64,000 nt of DNA from Bugula neritina (taxonomy: Eukaryota > Bryozoa > Gymnolaemata > Cheilostomatida > Bugulidae), in contig OZ037769.1 in assembly GCA_964035545.1 (NCBI GenBank), positions 10,609,133 to 10,673,132 on the forward strand, read 5' to 3'. Under the pieces are notes generated by a model that was not told the DNA's origin, ran no database searches, and was given only the letters and a program-made list of their open reading frames with translations. Within the stretch, counting starts at the first letter, position 1. Every line of letters starts with the position of its first letter. The translations under genes and the position numbers were made by a program. Positions 11,501-23,062 of the stretch are shown piece by piece.

Positions 11501-13459
11501 GAACATCTGAGCCATCAGAGCGAAAGGTAATTGCTAAATACTTTCGACCACCAAACTGTACCGGGCTTATCTCAAACACACCCGCATCTTCAGGTCTACA
11601 TCTGCGGCCGGTGACACCCTGGCTAGTTATTGCCAATGAATCATAAATGCATGTTGTTCCTTTCAATCCCAAGTCGATGTCTTTGATTTCCAGCTGAAAA
11701 TCAGAGACTTTCATCAGTTCACATATAATAAGTGTTCAGCAGATAATCATGTTATGTTGCAATACCACATTTATTACATATTTTTGCTGATTCATGTTTG
11801 TCTAATTGATTTATCTTTAAAGCAGAAGTAAAGGACACTACTACTGGTTGTGCATACTTTAAAACCTATTACTAAAAGCTGAAAAATAACTCTATCTTTC
11901 CAAGGTTAGGACACAGAAGTTTAGCTAACCTGTAACTAACATTCATAATTTTACAGAATAGCCGCAACAGAATATTAGTTTATTTGTATGCTCAATATAT
12001 TTTAAAATTTCAGTCGTTTTTAGAATGTAGTATGCAGTTGATATAGCAAAGATGTAAGTTTTAATGCTTGTAAGTTGGTACCAGGTGTTTCCTATATTCA
12101 AGTAACAACCCAACATGCTTACTTACCACGAAATCCTTGTACTGTGTCACATCTTGCGACCATGCGCATTGGGTGTTGGGTGGATAGGTGTTGGGGTAGT
12201 TGGGAGACTTGATGAACGCTGGCAAAGTATTCACTTCCCTCCAGTAAATCTCATCACATATGTTAACATAGTTTACTAACTCATCTGTTCACAGGAATAA
12301 CAAGCTGTTAGATTATTTTTAGCATTATAAGCTGACTGTCAGACTATATATAGTAATAACAGGGCATATGGCAGTGAAACAGAGAAGTTTATGTAGTAAT
12401 AACTCCATATAGTAATAACGCAGTTGATCTAGTAATAAAATGTTATGTAGTAACAGCAGTTTATATAGTAATAACAATTTATGTAGTAATAACAGTTTAT
12501 ATATTAATAACAGTTTATGTAGTAATAACAGTTTATATAGTAATAACAATTTATTTAAAACACTCTGTCAAACTTGGCATACAGTAAATAGCTATACAAG
12601 TCAGCTATTTTAATAATATGTAAATTAATACAATGTCATTATGCCCAAAAAGATGCAAGAACTTTACATATAAACTGAACAATTGCAAGTATTCAGTTCA
12701 TTGTAGCACATAATGTACATCAGATATTTGCAATCGTAACTTTTTTAAATTCTTAAACTATAAGTTCCGTTGTCAATTTTTTAGCTATGTATTTACGTTT
12801 CTATATATAAAGATAAACTTCTTATCTCTCTGCCATATTGTGTCACAGAAAACTAGTATTACTGATGCAGAGATTAAAATTTATAATATGGAACCACTAC
12901 ACATCTAAGACACACTGACTTATCCTTTTATATTAAACTCAATTGTAGCTCTTAGTAATATCATTCTATTTTAGGGTCTAAGACTAACAATCGGTGAGAT
13001 TCTTCGTGATATCATTTATACAGGAAATTGGCAATTAAAAAAGACTACTGTAATATAGTAAAACTTCTTCCAGCTGAGCAACATATTATAGCTGCATGTG
13101 TATATATAACTATTATTCTATTTAATCTACAAGTATGAAGATATTTACTATAACCTCTTTCACAGTCACATGTCCTCTTCTTCGTTTGAAGGATTTTTGA
13201 TTAAAACTATTCTCAAACAGATAGTGAAACATGAATTGGTGCTCCTGTGACATTTCTCTAATTCTAGCAGTTTGTAAATGTTTTGTAACACAAAAAAGTT
13301 AGTAAAATATTCATATTGTTGCAACTTTCGTAATAAAATTATACATATAGTAGTTGTATGGGTAAAAATGTTGTATAACCTACCTTCAGACAGCCGAGAA
13401 CTTTGGGTGCTTCTTATAAAGTATAACAACAACACCAGGAAATATTCCTTTACTTTCAT
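8520..13459 (-). CDS. Single-pass membrane protein: signal peptide, CUB domain, (PTTT)n mucin stalk, TM, basic tail
   Basis: Five minus-strand exons join without a frame break: 13459-13384, 12284-12127, 11693-10214, 10046-9950, 8628-8520 (1920 nt, 639 aa). Exon 1 is a signal peptide (MKVKEYFLVLLLYFI). Exon 2 and the start of exon 3 form one CUB domain (about residues 33-155). It has the usual SPNYPNTYP motif, the four conserved cysteines (NIC, QCAW, TTCIYD, GRRC) and a YLAITFRSDGS strand. A Thr/Pro tetrapeptide repeat follows (about residues 158-515, 12-bp DNA unit), which is expected to be heavily O-glycosylated. Exon 4 gives the helix IGAAVVLLTVIVISSV. Exon 5 gives a ~35-residue basic tail (KRKQKKELEKALLEESFYNT). 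The exon 3 acceptor (CTGATTTTCAG) is chosen by phase. Function unknown; a cell-surface adhesion or mucin-like role is inferred from architecture only. I recognise no named orthologue. Confidence 0.85.
10384..11452 (-). repeat. Coding 12-bp minisatellite (PTTT)n
   Basis: About 88 copies of a 12-bp unit (sense CCN ACN ACN ACN, mostly PTTT). Occasional substitutions give STTT, MTTT, LTTT, ATTT or ITTT units. Several longer blocks recur inside the array, so unequal exchange of multi-unit segments is likely. Length is always a multiple of 12, which preserves the reading frame of the CUB-mucin gene. The opposite strand is a long VVVG frame with no independent support. Confidence 0.95.
12385..12550. 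repeat. 18-bp minisatellite in an intron
   Basis: Repeats of AGTTTATRTAGTAATAAC, with 18-bp periodicity and some variant units. They lie in the intron between exons 1 and 2 of the CUB-mucin gene. Confidence 0.8.
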
Positions 13460-16190
13460 GGTGGATAATTTCGGCGTGAGAGAACTTGAAATGTGCAGTT
13501 GAGAAATAGTTAAGTTAGGAGACTATAGAGTTATCATGTGAAGAGAGTGCTGAAAAGACTATTCTATCTATAATATCTACTTCTGCCTACTTAGTGTTAC
13601 ACACTGATGCTTTAAAAAGAGTGTTTTTGGTTGGCCTGATAACGTTTATGATTGTTTGTTAATTGTTTTACAATATATTAGTGATTTCAATGAGGAAAGT
13701 ATAACTGATATAATCTGCAAAGATATTAGTGAATAATTTATTTTTATCTTTTGGTCAAATACGAAGCTGGAAAAACATATTAAATATGGTTATTATAATA
13801 GAATAGCAGGGATGAAACTGAAAACAGTTCTCTGTTTATATAATATTTACATAGTAGGCTGCGTGCTATGTAAGAAAGTATTAGGAATAAGTAATGATTT
13901 TGCATTTAAGAATAGACACAGTTTCATAATTTCAACAATTACGAGTAACAGCATGCACCAAAAACATTGAAAGGCAAGTTCATGCACTTCTTTTCTGTCA
14001 TGAACCAAAACCTTTGTCAGTGTTTAATTCTAACTTTTAACATTCTGTTTGAAAATTGAACTTAATTCTACTTTAATCTTCATTGTCATGATGAGTACAA
14101 CTAACATTGAACTTAAAAAGTTTTACAGATTTACTGATTCTCTATTTTGCAACCTCGGCCTTGGTAATTCATACACAAAGAATGACTAATTTATTTCAAT
14201 GATAAGCAAACATTCTTCAAGTCTGAAATTCTGTTTGTTCTTTGTAGAATGTTATCTTGCAACTTTTAAATTCTTTTCGTATTACTTTGCACATTGAAGA
14301 TGTCCTCGTTTTACCAGATAGTTCCGATCAAATAAATATCTAAATAGCCACAAGTTGTTCCTGTACATCTTTGCATGTGGTAATTCTATGCAAGAATTAA
14401 CACTCTTTCTATCTAAAAGATACAGAGTAGCACAAACTCTCTTGCTTTGTACGTCATGTGACCTCTTAGCATACCTATAAGCTGCTGTTTGCTTGATATT
14501 TTAGAATTACTGTCTTTGTTATTAGACCAAACACAGCAAAGTACCTACTTATCAGTTAGTATGATGGTTGATGAACTGTTCTCAACAAAATTCTGTTAGC
14601 TGATGCTTGTATCTCATTGGCCTAATTATGGATTTTGTATTTTAATTTGCAGTTTTATATATAAGTTATAATGGTGACATTTTAGAGTTGGTACACAACC
14701 CTGATTGGCTGAGTTTTTATAGTCTATTGTTTAGCCTACAGTTGAACTGTTGGAAATTTCATGATCTCATATGATTCTTTGCTGCTGTACGGATTACTCA
14801 CTGTCTTATTTAATCAAGATGATGCCTTGAGGTGCAGTGTTGAGTTTACCCAGTAGCCCCTGTGGTGTAATGGTGTAATAAGATCTACATACTATAATTT
14901 AATCCGAATCGGTGGGTGGCCTCTACTCAGGCACTTTGAGATACATTTCTTCACTATTGGCCTGCAGGGTTCAGTCTAACGGAGTATCATCCCTAACAAC
15001 TGGGACCATTCTTGGATGATAGTTCAGACATCTTTTTGAAGGTTCTGTGCAATACTCTTAACTGAACAGTATTAATTATATAAAGCTTGATTGATTATTC
15101 ATCAAAATATACCTCTTTTCATACAAAAAGAAAAATCGGACAACAATCAAAATATATTAATTGGTCGGCAATGGCTTCAATGCTTTCTTGTAAACACCTT
15201 ATTGGATAGCAATTTCATTCAAGAATTTTCGCTTATGCTGATTATCCTTGATATAACCACAAAATAATTTTAAAAATGTTGAACTATCGTAAGTTTATGT
15301 TGAGGCTGCAGCTCAAACATAAAATTATGACTATTATACATTTTTAAAATTATTTTGTGACATCAGGCATTTCTAGATTTATTTTGTCACTTTTAGCTAT
15401 TTATGTTTATTTTTCTCAACTGTACTAAATTATTATTAGCAATAAATTAATAATAATAATATTATATAAATAATGGCCTCCCCAGCTTATATGGAGGTAG
15501 AAAAATGGGAATTTATGCTCCTTATAAAAAAACAACTAGTCTCTATAATAATGGTTATGTTAATTTTTGCAATACTCTGGTAGCAGCTTTCCACTTCAGT
15601 AATTTGAGCTAATTAGTGTAGTATTGAGCTTATAGGGAACTAAGAAAGTTGACAACTAAATTTCTATATTATTTTGATGACTGACATTAGATTAGCAAAT
15701 CCTAGCATCTAATGGGCATCCAAAGCAATATTTTTAAAGAGCTGTGTAGCAGTGATCTGAACAGAATGTCAATTTCTGATTTTAAAGAGATTTTTCGAAG
15801 GGAGATATAAATTTTTGAACTTGATTAGCAAGAATAATGCGCTACAAAACATCACTACTACATGAAACTTTAGATACTTGTAACTCTAAATATGAAAGAT
15901 ATACTATCTTGTAGTTACATCCCCTGCTGATACTGGACTTTGGAGTTGCGTATACAGGTTAAGTAATTATAGAATAAGTAAAATGATTCATCTTCTGCTG
16001 TCAATAGATATCACACAGCTTGCAGGAACAAGTTATTCACAATATTTCAACTCAACTCTGATTCATCAACCAAAGTCTTCTTTCTCAGAATGAGTTAATG
16101 GGTCTTGTGATAAATAGTGTAATTTAAAGTACTATTTGCAATCAATAAAGGAAAATAGAAGTCGTTGTATTATAGGCAAGATCATCGAAA
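13460..16190. other. Intergenic region, no gene recognised
   Basis: This stretch lies upstream of the CUB-mucin gene and before the tandem array. I found no exon with convincing protein similarity or an ORF above 60 codons. It should contain the CUB-mucin promoter, just right of 13459, but no clear TATA box or start site stands out. A 102-bp hairpin lies at 15258-15359. Confidence 0.5.
15258..15359. repeat. 102-bp inverted repeat (MITE-like or hairpin-RNA-like)
   Basis: Outer arms CACAAAATAATTTTAAAAATG (5') and its exact complement (3') are 21 bp each. An inner paired segment TTTATGTTGAG / CTCAAACATAAA closes on a GCTGCAG loop. Pairing is interrupted by short asymmetric bulges, as in pre-miRNA-like hairpins or short MITEs. 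No target duplication is obvious. Confidence 0.65.
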
Positions 16191-17810
16191 AGATCATATA
16201 GTATATATTAGTAGTGCCATATTATAGTAGCATATATTAACAGTGCCATTTAGTATAATATAATATCAGTAATTGCATTTGTTTATAACTGGTTATTATT
16301 CTATATATGCAAGAGCAACAACATCTGCTGAATAATAGGTGGTATGGTAGGTAATTAGCAGGTGGATGCTGGTAGGTGGATGGTAGGTGAGTGGTAGGTG
16401 AGTGGTAGGTGAGTGGTAGGTGAGTGGTAGGTGAGTGGTAGGTGAGTGGTAGGTATTGTAGGTAGTTAGTAGCTGAAAAGTTTATCCAAGCAGGTCAAAA
16501 CTGTACTGAATAAATATCATTATAAGTTTAAATCTCAACCCAAGTTCCTGCTTCATATCAACAGATTTAAACCTTTTCGCATATATTTTTATGCAGCAGT
16601 GCATAAGCAATAGAAATGGTAAAGTACATCCTGCCAGGTTCATGTGGTATAACAAATTCTGACATTGTGGAATTTTAGAGTTAATTTTGTTACAGAGTGT
16701 GCTCTTGCATTACAAGCTACACCTAAACCCATACGCATTTCAATTCATCGTGTTGACCCAAATTTATTCATAAAGTAAGCTGAATATTTTTATGTAGCTT
16801 GAAGGTTTCTTTTCTTTATTCAACAAGGCTGAAGATGGTGTTTCCTTCAAGTGCATGGTTGTTCAAAGGTTGAATAATTTAGAACTTTGATGATGATTGA
16901 CAGGTGTCTGTCAGAGATAACAACAAATTTTGAGTCTTTCAGCTAGACAACTTCAGCACATGCAGCGTGAATACGTCCACTGGGACATTACTCTCATGTG
17001 TCAGCTTGCATTACACAGTATTGTTATAAAGAGGTGTTTGCTGCTTAAGGTGTTTGTTTCTATAGACAGAGTCTCCTTTAAGGTCTAGTGTTTAGAGCAC
17101 TGTTCTTAACTCACCAACTGCTGTTTACTGTGACAAGAGATTATTGACAGGCACTGGTGGCCAAAGCTCTGGTGCAGTGATTTGGTGTGAATTTGAAGAT
17201 CACTTTCTCATAACACAGCATAGAATGACTCCCTTTTAAACTATTACTATACTGTTGGTAGGTTAGTTGTGTCAGTTTATTTTCTTTGCAGACCTTTGCA
17301 CTTGGCTTACTTCTCAAAATATATTTTACTTTTGCTCTGAAGTTGTCTTTTTAAAGTCCTTGGAGAGTGATTTTGGGTAATTACTTCCCCTTGATTAATA
17401 AATCACTATTTGCAATTACAATTTTGAGTTGTCTGTCCTTTGAAGAGGTGTCTCTGTCCCATATGTAACATGATACTAGACTGTTACTGTGCATTCATAT
17501 TAATTCAAACTGAAGTAACCATATTATTTTGGCTGATTGAATAAAAGCAATTGTAAAAGTTCTGGTGTTTTAATAAGCTTGTGTAGAATATAGCAGTACC
17601 ACGTGTCCAACATAATATGACTCATCGATTCATATATATTATTACTATTATTATTATGACATATAAATAAATGACACTTACTAACATATCAGCATGTATT
17701 AACCCGTTTCTTACATAAATAGACTGAATGTTGTAAAATTCAAAAATTCATATTTATCTTTATTTTGTAATTTTTCATTACATTTTTTCAAGTATAAATA
17801 AATCAAGCAA
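16190..17810. repeat. Unit 0: partial copy (right-hand part) of the ~5-kb tandem unit
   Basis: Aligns with about 21720-22910 and 26770-27960: the TTTGTTTATAACTGGTTATT block, the GCAGTGCATAAGCAATAGAA block, and the GACCTTTGCACTTGGCTTAC block at 17292. It is more diverged than units 1 and 2 are from each other. It includes an 11-bp repeat (GGTAGGTGAGT) at about 16375-16455 that is not expanded in the other units. It has no HEPN gene of its own and marks the old left edge of the array. Confidence 0.8.
16375..16455. repeat. 11-bp minisatellite GGTAGGTGAGT
   Basis: About seven tandem copies with little variation, derived from the looser GTAGGT-rich sequence that the homologous positions of units 1 and 2 (about 21830-21960 and 26875-27010) also carry. 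Confidence 0.85.
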
Positions 17811-17984
17811 GCAACATGCCCAAAGTTTGTAAAACTCATGCTAATTCACAGCTTCCAATGAAAATGTTGAAATTGGTATACTCCATTACGTCAAGATTTA
17901 AGAGCCAGATCCTTACACATGTAAAAATTACAGTTTAATTTAGAAATGTCAATATACAAAGTTTCTTCTAAGCATATTTGCAGG

Positions 17985-20485
17985 TTAACTACTATTCAGC
18001 AGTTGCAGTATGTTTTTAGAAAGCCTCTTGATTTCATTCCTGTCTTGTGGCGTGAGGGCCTTCACATTCTGATCATGACAGAGAGGATTTCTTATTCTTA
18101 CTATGCCCTTTATCATGCCATTGACGTCGCTAGGAAGCTGGTCTTGCACCGAGTATCTCAATTGACCTTCAAAGCAGAGTATAAACATTTTATGTGTAAA
18201 TCGAGACTTTTAGTTTCAGCTAAAAATGGCACATGTAAAGTTAAGAACATACTGACACCCCTTGTAAAATATTTACAACCCACACCCTCTATAAACAATC
18301 TACTATCCACACCCCCTATAGAATATCTCCTACCCACACCTTGTGCCAGGGAGAAAATCCTGGCTCTTTGCCAAAATTTGAATAAAAAATATGTTAGCTT
18401 TTTGCAGCTTGTTCAGCTATTTTGTTGGCTTTTTGGTTATGTTATTTTTAATGTATTAGAAATATTAGCAATTCACTTGCCAGGAAGACGCTATAAAGAG
18501 CTGATGTTTGTAAGTAGAATTATAATTTTGAAGTTTTATGTTTTTGTTGATGTTATTTGAAGTTTACTTATGTATGTATTTTTGTGCAGTATGTAATTAT
18601 TTGTTGATATTTTAATAGAGTACAAGACCATGAGTAAATAAAATTCAAAGATTAAGAAAGTATTGCTCGATGCTTGTTGCTAGCCAACTCGATAAGCCAT
18701 TCCTGGCACACACCTCCTGTAGAATATCTACTATACCCACACCCCCTGTAGATTATCTACTACCTAAACACCCCCTGTAGAATATATATTACCTAAACTA
18801 CCAGCAATAGAATATTATGAAGTGGACAGATGTGCCTATTTATTATAATTTGGAATATATTTCCATAAACATTTTAATAGTAGATTAGATAATATGATAC
18901 TTATTGGGATATATTGAGCCCCTTTAATATATAATAAAAATAAAAAGATAAAGATAAAAAAAATTTCAAACAAATTTTGGCAATTTGAAATTTAAGTCAA
19001 GACTGAACTTGATTTCTCACTCAAACATCTCTAAGCGAAGAATAGAAGAAAAAAAATTGTTTCAATTCTCCCCAGACAGTTTGAAATAGTTGAATCCTTT
19101 CAGTGATATTTTAGTACTGCAAGTCTTAGTTGTAGCACTTGTTGGGGGGGTCAGGGTCAAGGCTAAGTGTTAGTTATATAGATATAGCCATCCAGTTGGA
19201 GCTACAGACAATCTACACTCTACAGACAAAAGAACTAAACTTTCTCATTTAAAAAAACAAAAAGTAAAACTGCGTATACATTTCATAATCACATAAATGC
19301 TGGCATTGGCAATAATTAGTGAAAAATCTTTTGTTAGGCATCAGCTAGTCACAGACTTCATAACAATGAGGGAGAAATAAATCAGTTGGACTAGCCAACA
19401 ATATTCTAGACTCTAGAGTCTAGATCATGGGGGGAGTAGATACGGCCCTCGAGCTATATTTATGTGGCCCCCAAGGTATAGCAAGTTACAGAAGTTTTTT
19501 CATCAAATTTGCCAACTAGCCTGTAACAGCAGCACATAGGGTAGTTGAGAGCATCCTCACTAAGAATAATATCATAAATGTCCCTCAAAATGTAGTTTAG
19601 GTTCTTGTATAATATTGCTCTGTGGATGACAAGCGTGTTGCCTACTTGTCATTGTTTAGCCTGAGATCAAACAACAACCAACAAACAGCAACAGGGCTGC
19701 ATCATTTACCAACATTCCATTGTGAATGCCCCATAAACAAAGTATACAGCCAGCTAGTCATTATAGCCTGTTTATATCTATAGTTATATACAGGCTATAC
19801 TAGCTACACGAGTTATACAGGCTATACAAACAGGGGTCTGAAATTGTTCACAAGGAATTTTTACAGTGAAACAGCATAGTTCTCACTTCAGTCAGAAACT
19901 AACTAAACTCTAGAGTGAGGACATGAGATACACTAAAGCTACAAGGGGTGCTCAACTGGAGGTCTCAGAACTACATACATGTGCTCTGCAACTATAAAAT
20001 TCTGACATCCATTAAAAAGTTTCAGAAAGAACTTTTATCTGCTTGTATAGAATACCAGACAGCCAAACTAAATATGCATTATTTGAAACAGATACGAAAA
20101 TAGCTTTCCATTATGTTTAACAGAACAATTCTTTTAGTAGACCAGCTCCTTTTGCTTTCAGTTAACTAGCAAACTGTTAAAAAAGTTGAACTCAAGGCAA
20201 ATGACAAACAGAACCATGTATACAGTATTTACCTAAACCCTCTCCCTCAGCTCCATATCTAGTTTTAAGAAGCACCTCCAGCTTCTTGCTGATTGTGATG
20301 ACTAGTTCGTAGTCATTGGGGAGATACTGGTTCTGTGCTGGTGGAGATGGTGCTGGTGCTGGTGCTGGTGCTGGTGCTGGTGGTCGTGGAGCTACCGGTC
20401 TGCCATATCCTGCAGGTTGACCTGTGAACCTGTAGTTGTCAGCATGATCATTGTAATCATCAGGTGACCTAAAGCAGTTCCCCAT
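17985..20485 (-). CDS. Small MGNC-starting protein with DUF4145/HEPN-like domain, unit 1 (144 aa)
   Basis: Two exons: 20485-20233 and 18166-17985 (TAA), 435 nt, with a 2066-nt GT-AG intron (phase 1). The N-terminus MGNCFRSPDD fits an N-myristoylation signal with a neighbouring palmitoylatable Cys, so membrane anchoring is likely. Residues about 30-47 are a Pro/Ala linker whose length varies between copies. The C-terminal ~90 residues read YELVITISKKLEVLLKTRYG, then AEGEGLGQLRYSVQDQLP, then GIVRIRNPLCHDQN. This matches the layout of DUF4145/HEPN-type domains: LE..L...GAxGxGL, then a helix ending in RNxxxH. The RNPLCH segment has the R-x4-H spacing of HEPN ribonucleases. Whether it cuts RNA or is a non-catalytic HEPN is unknown. 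The start ATG is at 20485; a GTG codon lies just upstream in frame. Confidence 0.75.
19535..19680. mobile_element. Fragment related to interior of the 4.8-kb hAT element (unit 1)
   Basis: The sequence from GGGTAGTTGAGAGCATCCTC to TTGTTTAGCCTGAGAT is a clear diverged relative of about 4930-5055 in the complete hAT element. The same fragment is at 24610-24745 in unit 2 but is absent at the corresponding place in unit 3. Confidence 0.65.
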
Positions 20486-21112
20486 CACGGCTAGCCTCTT
20501 CTATTGTGAGTTCTAGAAGCTACTAGTGCTAGTACTGGTGCCCTCTATCCTGTAAGCAATGCTACATTGTCATCACTACTAACATGTCAAATAAACTTGG
20601 CATAAGCAGCCAATATTTCATCGCAGTGCTAGATATTTGCCGTGAGTGAAGGGGGAATTCCCACTTCATATGCAGATTATAGAGGTCGCCACAAAACCTA
20701 ATAAGCTAACATATTAGTTTGTGGTTAGTTAACGCATGCAGCAAACAGTTTATATGCAATTTTTATGGGCTAATAGAGAGAGCTTGCGGAAGTATCAATA
20801 TTATCTATTTCAATGATGAACCAAACAATAATTTCATAAATAAACTATGAGTTTGTGCTTTGTTGAATGCACCCATCAATCACACCAAAAGCATACTAAT
20901 GCCAAGTTATCTTTATAACTCAGTAAATGAGTAAATCATGGACTAGGAGTTGCGTCTGCAGTAAAGCTGTATAGTAATAATTTCATAAATAAACTGCACT
21001 AGTAATAGCATTGTCAGGAACTGCACGTGATTTGTAGAAAACAGGCTACCGTGAAATTACTCTGTGAATCAAAAAGCAAGTCACCAACTATTTATTCATA
21101 CTTCAAATAAAC
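20486..21112. promoter_or_regulatory. Divergent intergenic interval between HEPN gene and the putative tiny plus-strand gene (unit 1)
   Basis: A roughly 630-bp spacer between two outward-pointing start codons would be a shared promoter if both genes are real. It is well conserved in units 1 and 2. I see no strong TATA box. The equivalent interval of unit 3 is interrupted by a 320-bp foldback element. Confidence 0.3.
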
Positions 21113-22459
21113 ATGGCCTCTGCAGTGACATTCATTCTCTCCTTGGCTGCATGGATGTGAGTTCAGCTCCATCAACACATCTTCAGTCACTATTACTATA
21201 AAATGACTTTACAAAATCGTTTATAAGAAATATAATATGTGTGAAATTAGGAGATATAGGTTCTTAGACCATGCAAAAGGAAAAAATATATCCCTGATGT
21301 CAGCAAAGCCATCTTGTAAACCTTGTAAACACACCAGTATAGCTAGCTACAAGTATACTTGTAAGCTGCACTTCATGTTTGTTTTAGACTTGCCCTAACT
21401 GTGGTAAGTAAAGTGCAAGAGTCATGACTAATGCAGCCACTATGTGGAAGTTATGTAAAGCCAATCAGCTATTCTCATATAGTTTCCGGTAAAAATGGCT
21501 CTGGTAAAATTGGTACCGGTAAAAATGGTACAGATAATAACGGCAGAAATGGCAAAGTAGGTAGAAATGACACATTATTAATATGGGTGGGTAGGGGGTT
21601 TTCGGATTTGGGGTTAATTAGGAAAATTTAACATCAGTGTGCCATTTTTACCTACTTTTCCATTTGTGCCGTTATTACCTGTGCCATTTTTACCTGTGCC
21701 ATTTTTACCTAGAAGCTATATGTATAGATAGTGCTAGTATCATATATAATAGTAAAGGAATTTGTTTATAACTGGTTATTTTTTATAATTGAGCAACAAC
21801 TTTTGCTAAATACTTATTGGGTATTGTAGGTAATATAGTAGGTAATTAATAGGTGTAACCAGTAGGTTTTGTAGATAGTTAGCCAGTATTGTAGATAATT
21901 AGTAGGTGGGTGGTAGGTATCGTAGGTGATTATAGCAGGTATCGTAAGTGATTAGTAGGTTAAAAGTTTCCCTCAAGCAGCTCAAAACTGTGCTGAATAA
22001 ATCTCATTATAAGTTAAAGTCTCAACCCAACTTCCTGTTTATTCAACTGACAATATACTGGCTTCAAACCCTTTTACATATTATATTATACGGCAGTGCA
22101 TAAGCAATAGAAATAGTAAATTATCCTGTCAGGCTCATGCTGTATAACAGGTGAAATTGGCAAAGCAAAAATGGCATGTAATAATAACACAGGTAATAAT
22201 AGCACAATGTAAAAATACACTATAAGGTAAATTTGGCAAACTGATGTTAAATTTTCCCAAAGCTCAACCAAAAACCCAACCCAAAAAACCCCAAACCTAT
22301 TTGAAGATCACTTTCTTATAACAGCATAGAATGACTCTTTTTACACTATTACTATATTATTGGTAGGTTAGTTGTGTCAGTTTATTTTCTTTGCAGACCT
22401 TTGCACTTGGCTTACGTCTCAAAACATATTTTACTTTTGCTCTGATGTTGTCTTTTTAA
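21113..22459 (+). CDS. Possible tiny three-exon gene encoding a ~40-aa hydrophobic peptide, unit 1
   Basis: Putative exons: 21113-21156 (ATG, 44 nt), a 16-nt microexon 21388-21403, and 22397-22459 (TAA). They have GT-AG borders and consistent phases (2, then 0). Predicted parts are MASAVTFILSLAAW, ILALTV, and TFALGLRLKTYFTFALMLSF. All exons, splice sites and frames are also present in unit 2. The first exon looks like a signal peptide or TM helix start. Against it: tiny size, possible chance splice sites in AT-rich DNA, and no known family. Exons 1-2 could instead belong to an unannotated non-coding RNA. Exon 3 is the weakest link. Confidence 0.25.
21488..21709. repeat. GTGCC-type foldback repeat, copy a (unit 1)
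   Basis: The left end is built of GGTAAAAATGG-type words. The right end has the complementary CCATTTTTACC words (GTGCCATTTTTACCTAC, TTTTCCATTTGTGCC, GTTATTACC). Between them is a G/T-rich core ending in AGGAAAATTTAACATCAG. Related copies in this window suggest a MITE-like family. Confidence 0.65.
22148..22310. repeat. GTGCC-type foldback repeat, copy b, degenerate and inverted core (unit 1)
   Basis: GGTGAAATTGGCAAAGC and AAAAATGGCATGTAATAATAAC words, then GTTAAATTTTCCCAAAGC and a C/A-rich core. This is the reverse orientation of the core seen in copy a. The matching copy in unit 2 is at 27197-27345. Confidence 0.5.
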
Positions 22460-23062
22460 AGGCCTTGGGAGTGATTTTGGGTAATTACTTCCCCTTTATT
22501 AATAAAACACTCTTTGCAAATATAATATTGAGTTGTCTGTCCTTTGAAGAGGTGTCTCTGTCCCATATGTAACATGATACTAGACTGTTACTGTGCATTC
22601 ATATTGATTCAAACTGAAGTAACCATATTATTTTGGCTGATTGAATAAAAATCAATTGTAAAAGTTCTGGTGTTTGAATAAGTTTGTGTAGAATGTAGCA
22701 GTATCACGCGTCCAACATAGTATGACTCATTGATTCATACATATTATTATTATTATGACATATAAATAAATGACACTTACTAACATATCAGCATGTATTA
22801 ACCCGTTTCTTACATAAATAGACTGAATGTTGTAAAATTCAATAATTCATATTTATCTTTATTTTGTAATTTTTCATTGTATTTTTCAATTTTAAATAAA
22901 TCAAGCAAGCAACATGCCCAAAGTTTGTAAAACTCATGCTAATTCACAGCTTCCAATGAAAATGTTAAAATTGGTATACTCCATAGATCCTTACACATGT
23001 AAAAATTACAGTTTATTTTAGAAATGTCAATATACAAAGTTTCTTCTAAGCATATTTGCAGG

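Larger units (their letters stand above)
17810..22910. repeat. Unit 1 of tandem array (~5.1 kb)
   Basis: Matches unit 2 at an offset of 5078 at the HEPN exon 2 and about 5084 at exon 1, with near identity across most of the length. The second exon of the HEPN gene encodes an identical peptide in units 1 and 2. The unit contains the minus-strand HEPN gene, a possible tiny plus-strand gene, a fragment related to the 4.8-kb hAT element, and two GTGCC-type foldback repeats. Confidence 0.9.

Noticed and set aside
10345-11646. 433-codon plus-strand frame of VVVG repeats
   Set aside because: It is the antisense of the PTTT minisatellite. The minus strand has a complete spliced gene with a CUB domain; the plus frame has no domain or splice support.
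17946-18560. 204-codon plus-strand ORF (and its 170-codon counterpart at 23024-23536)
   Set aside because: It is antisense to HEPN exon 2, differs in length between the near-identical units because of a small indel, and has no recognisable domain.
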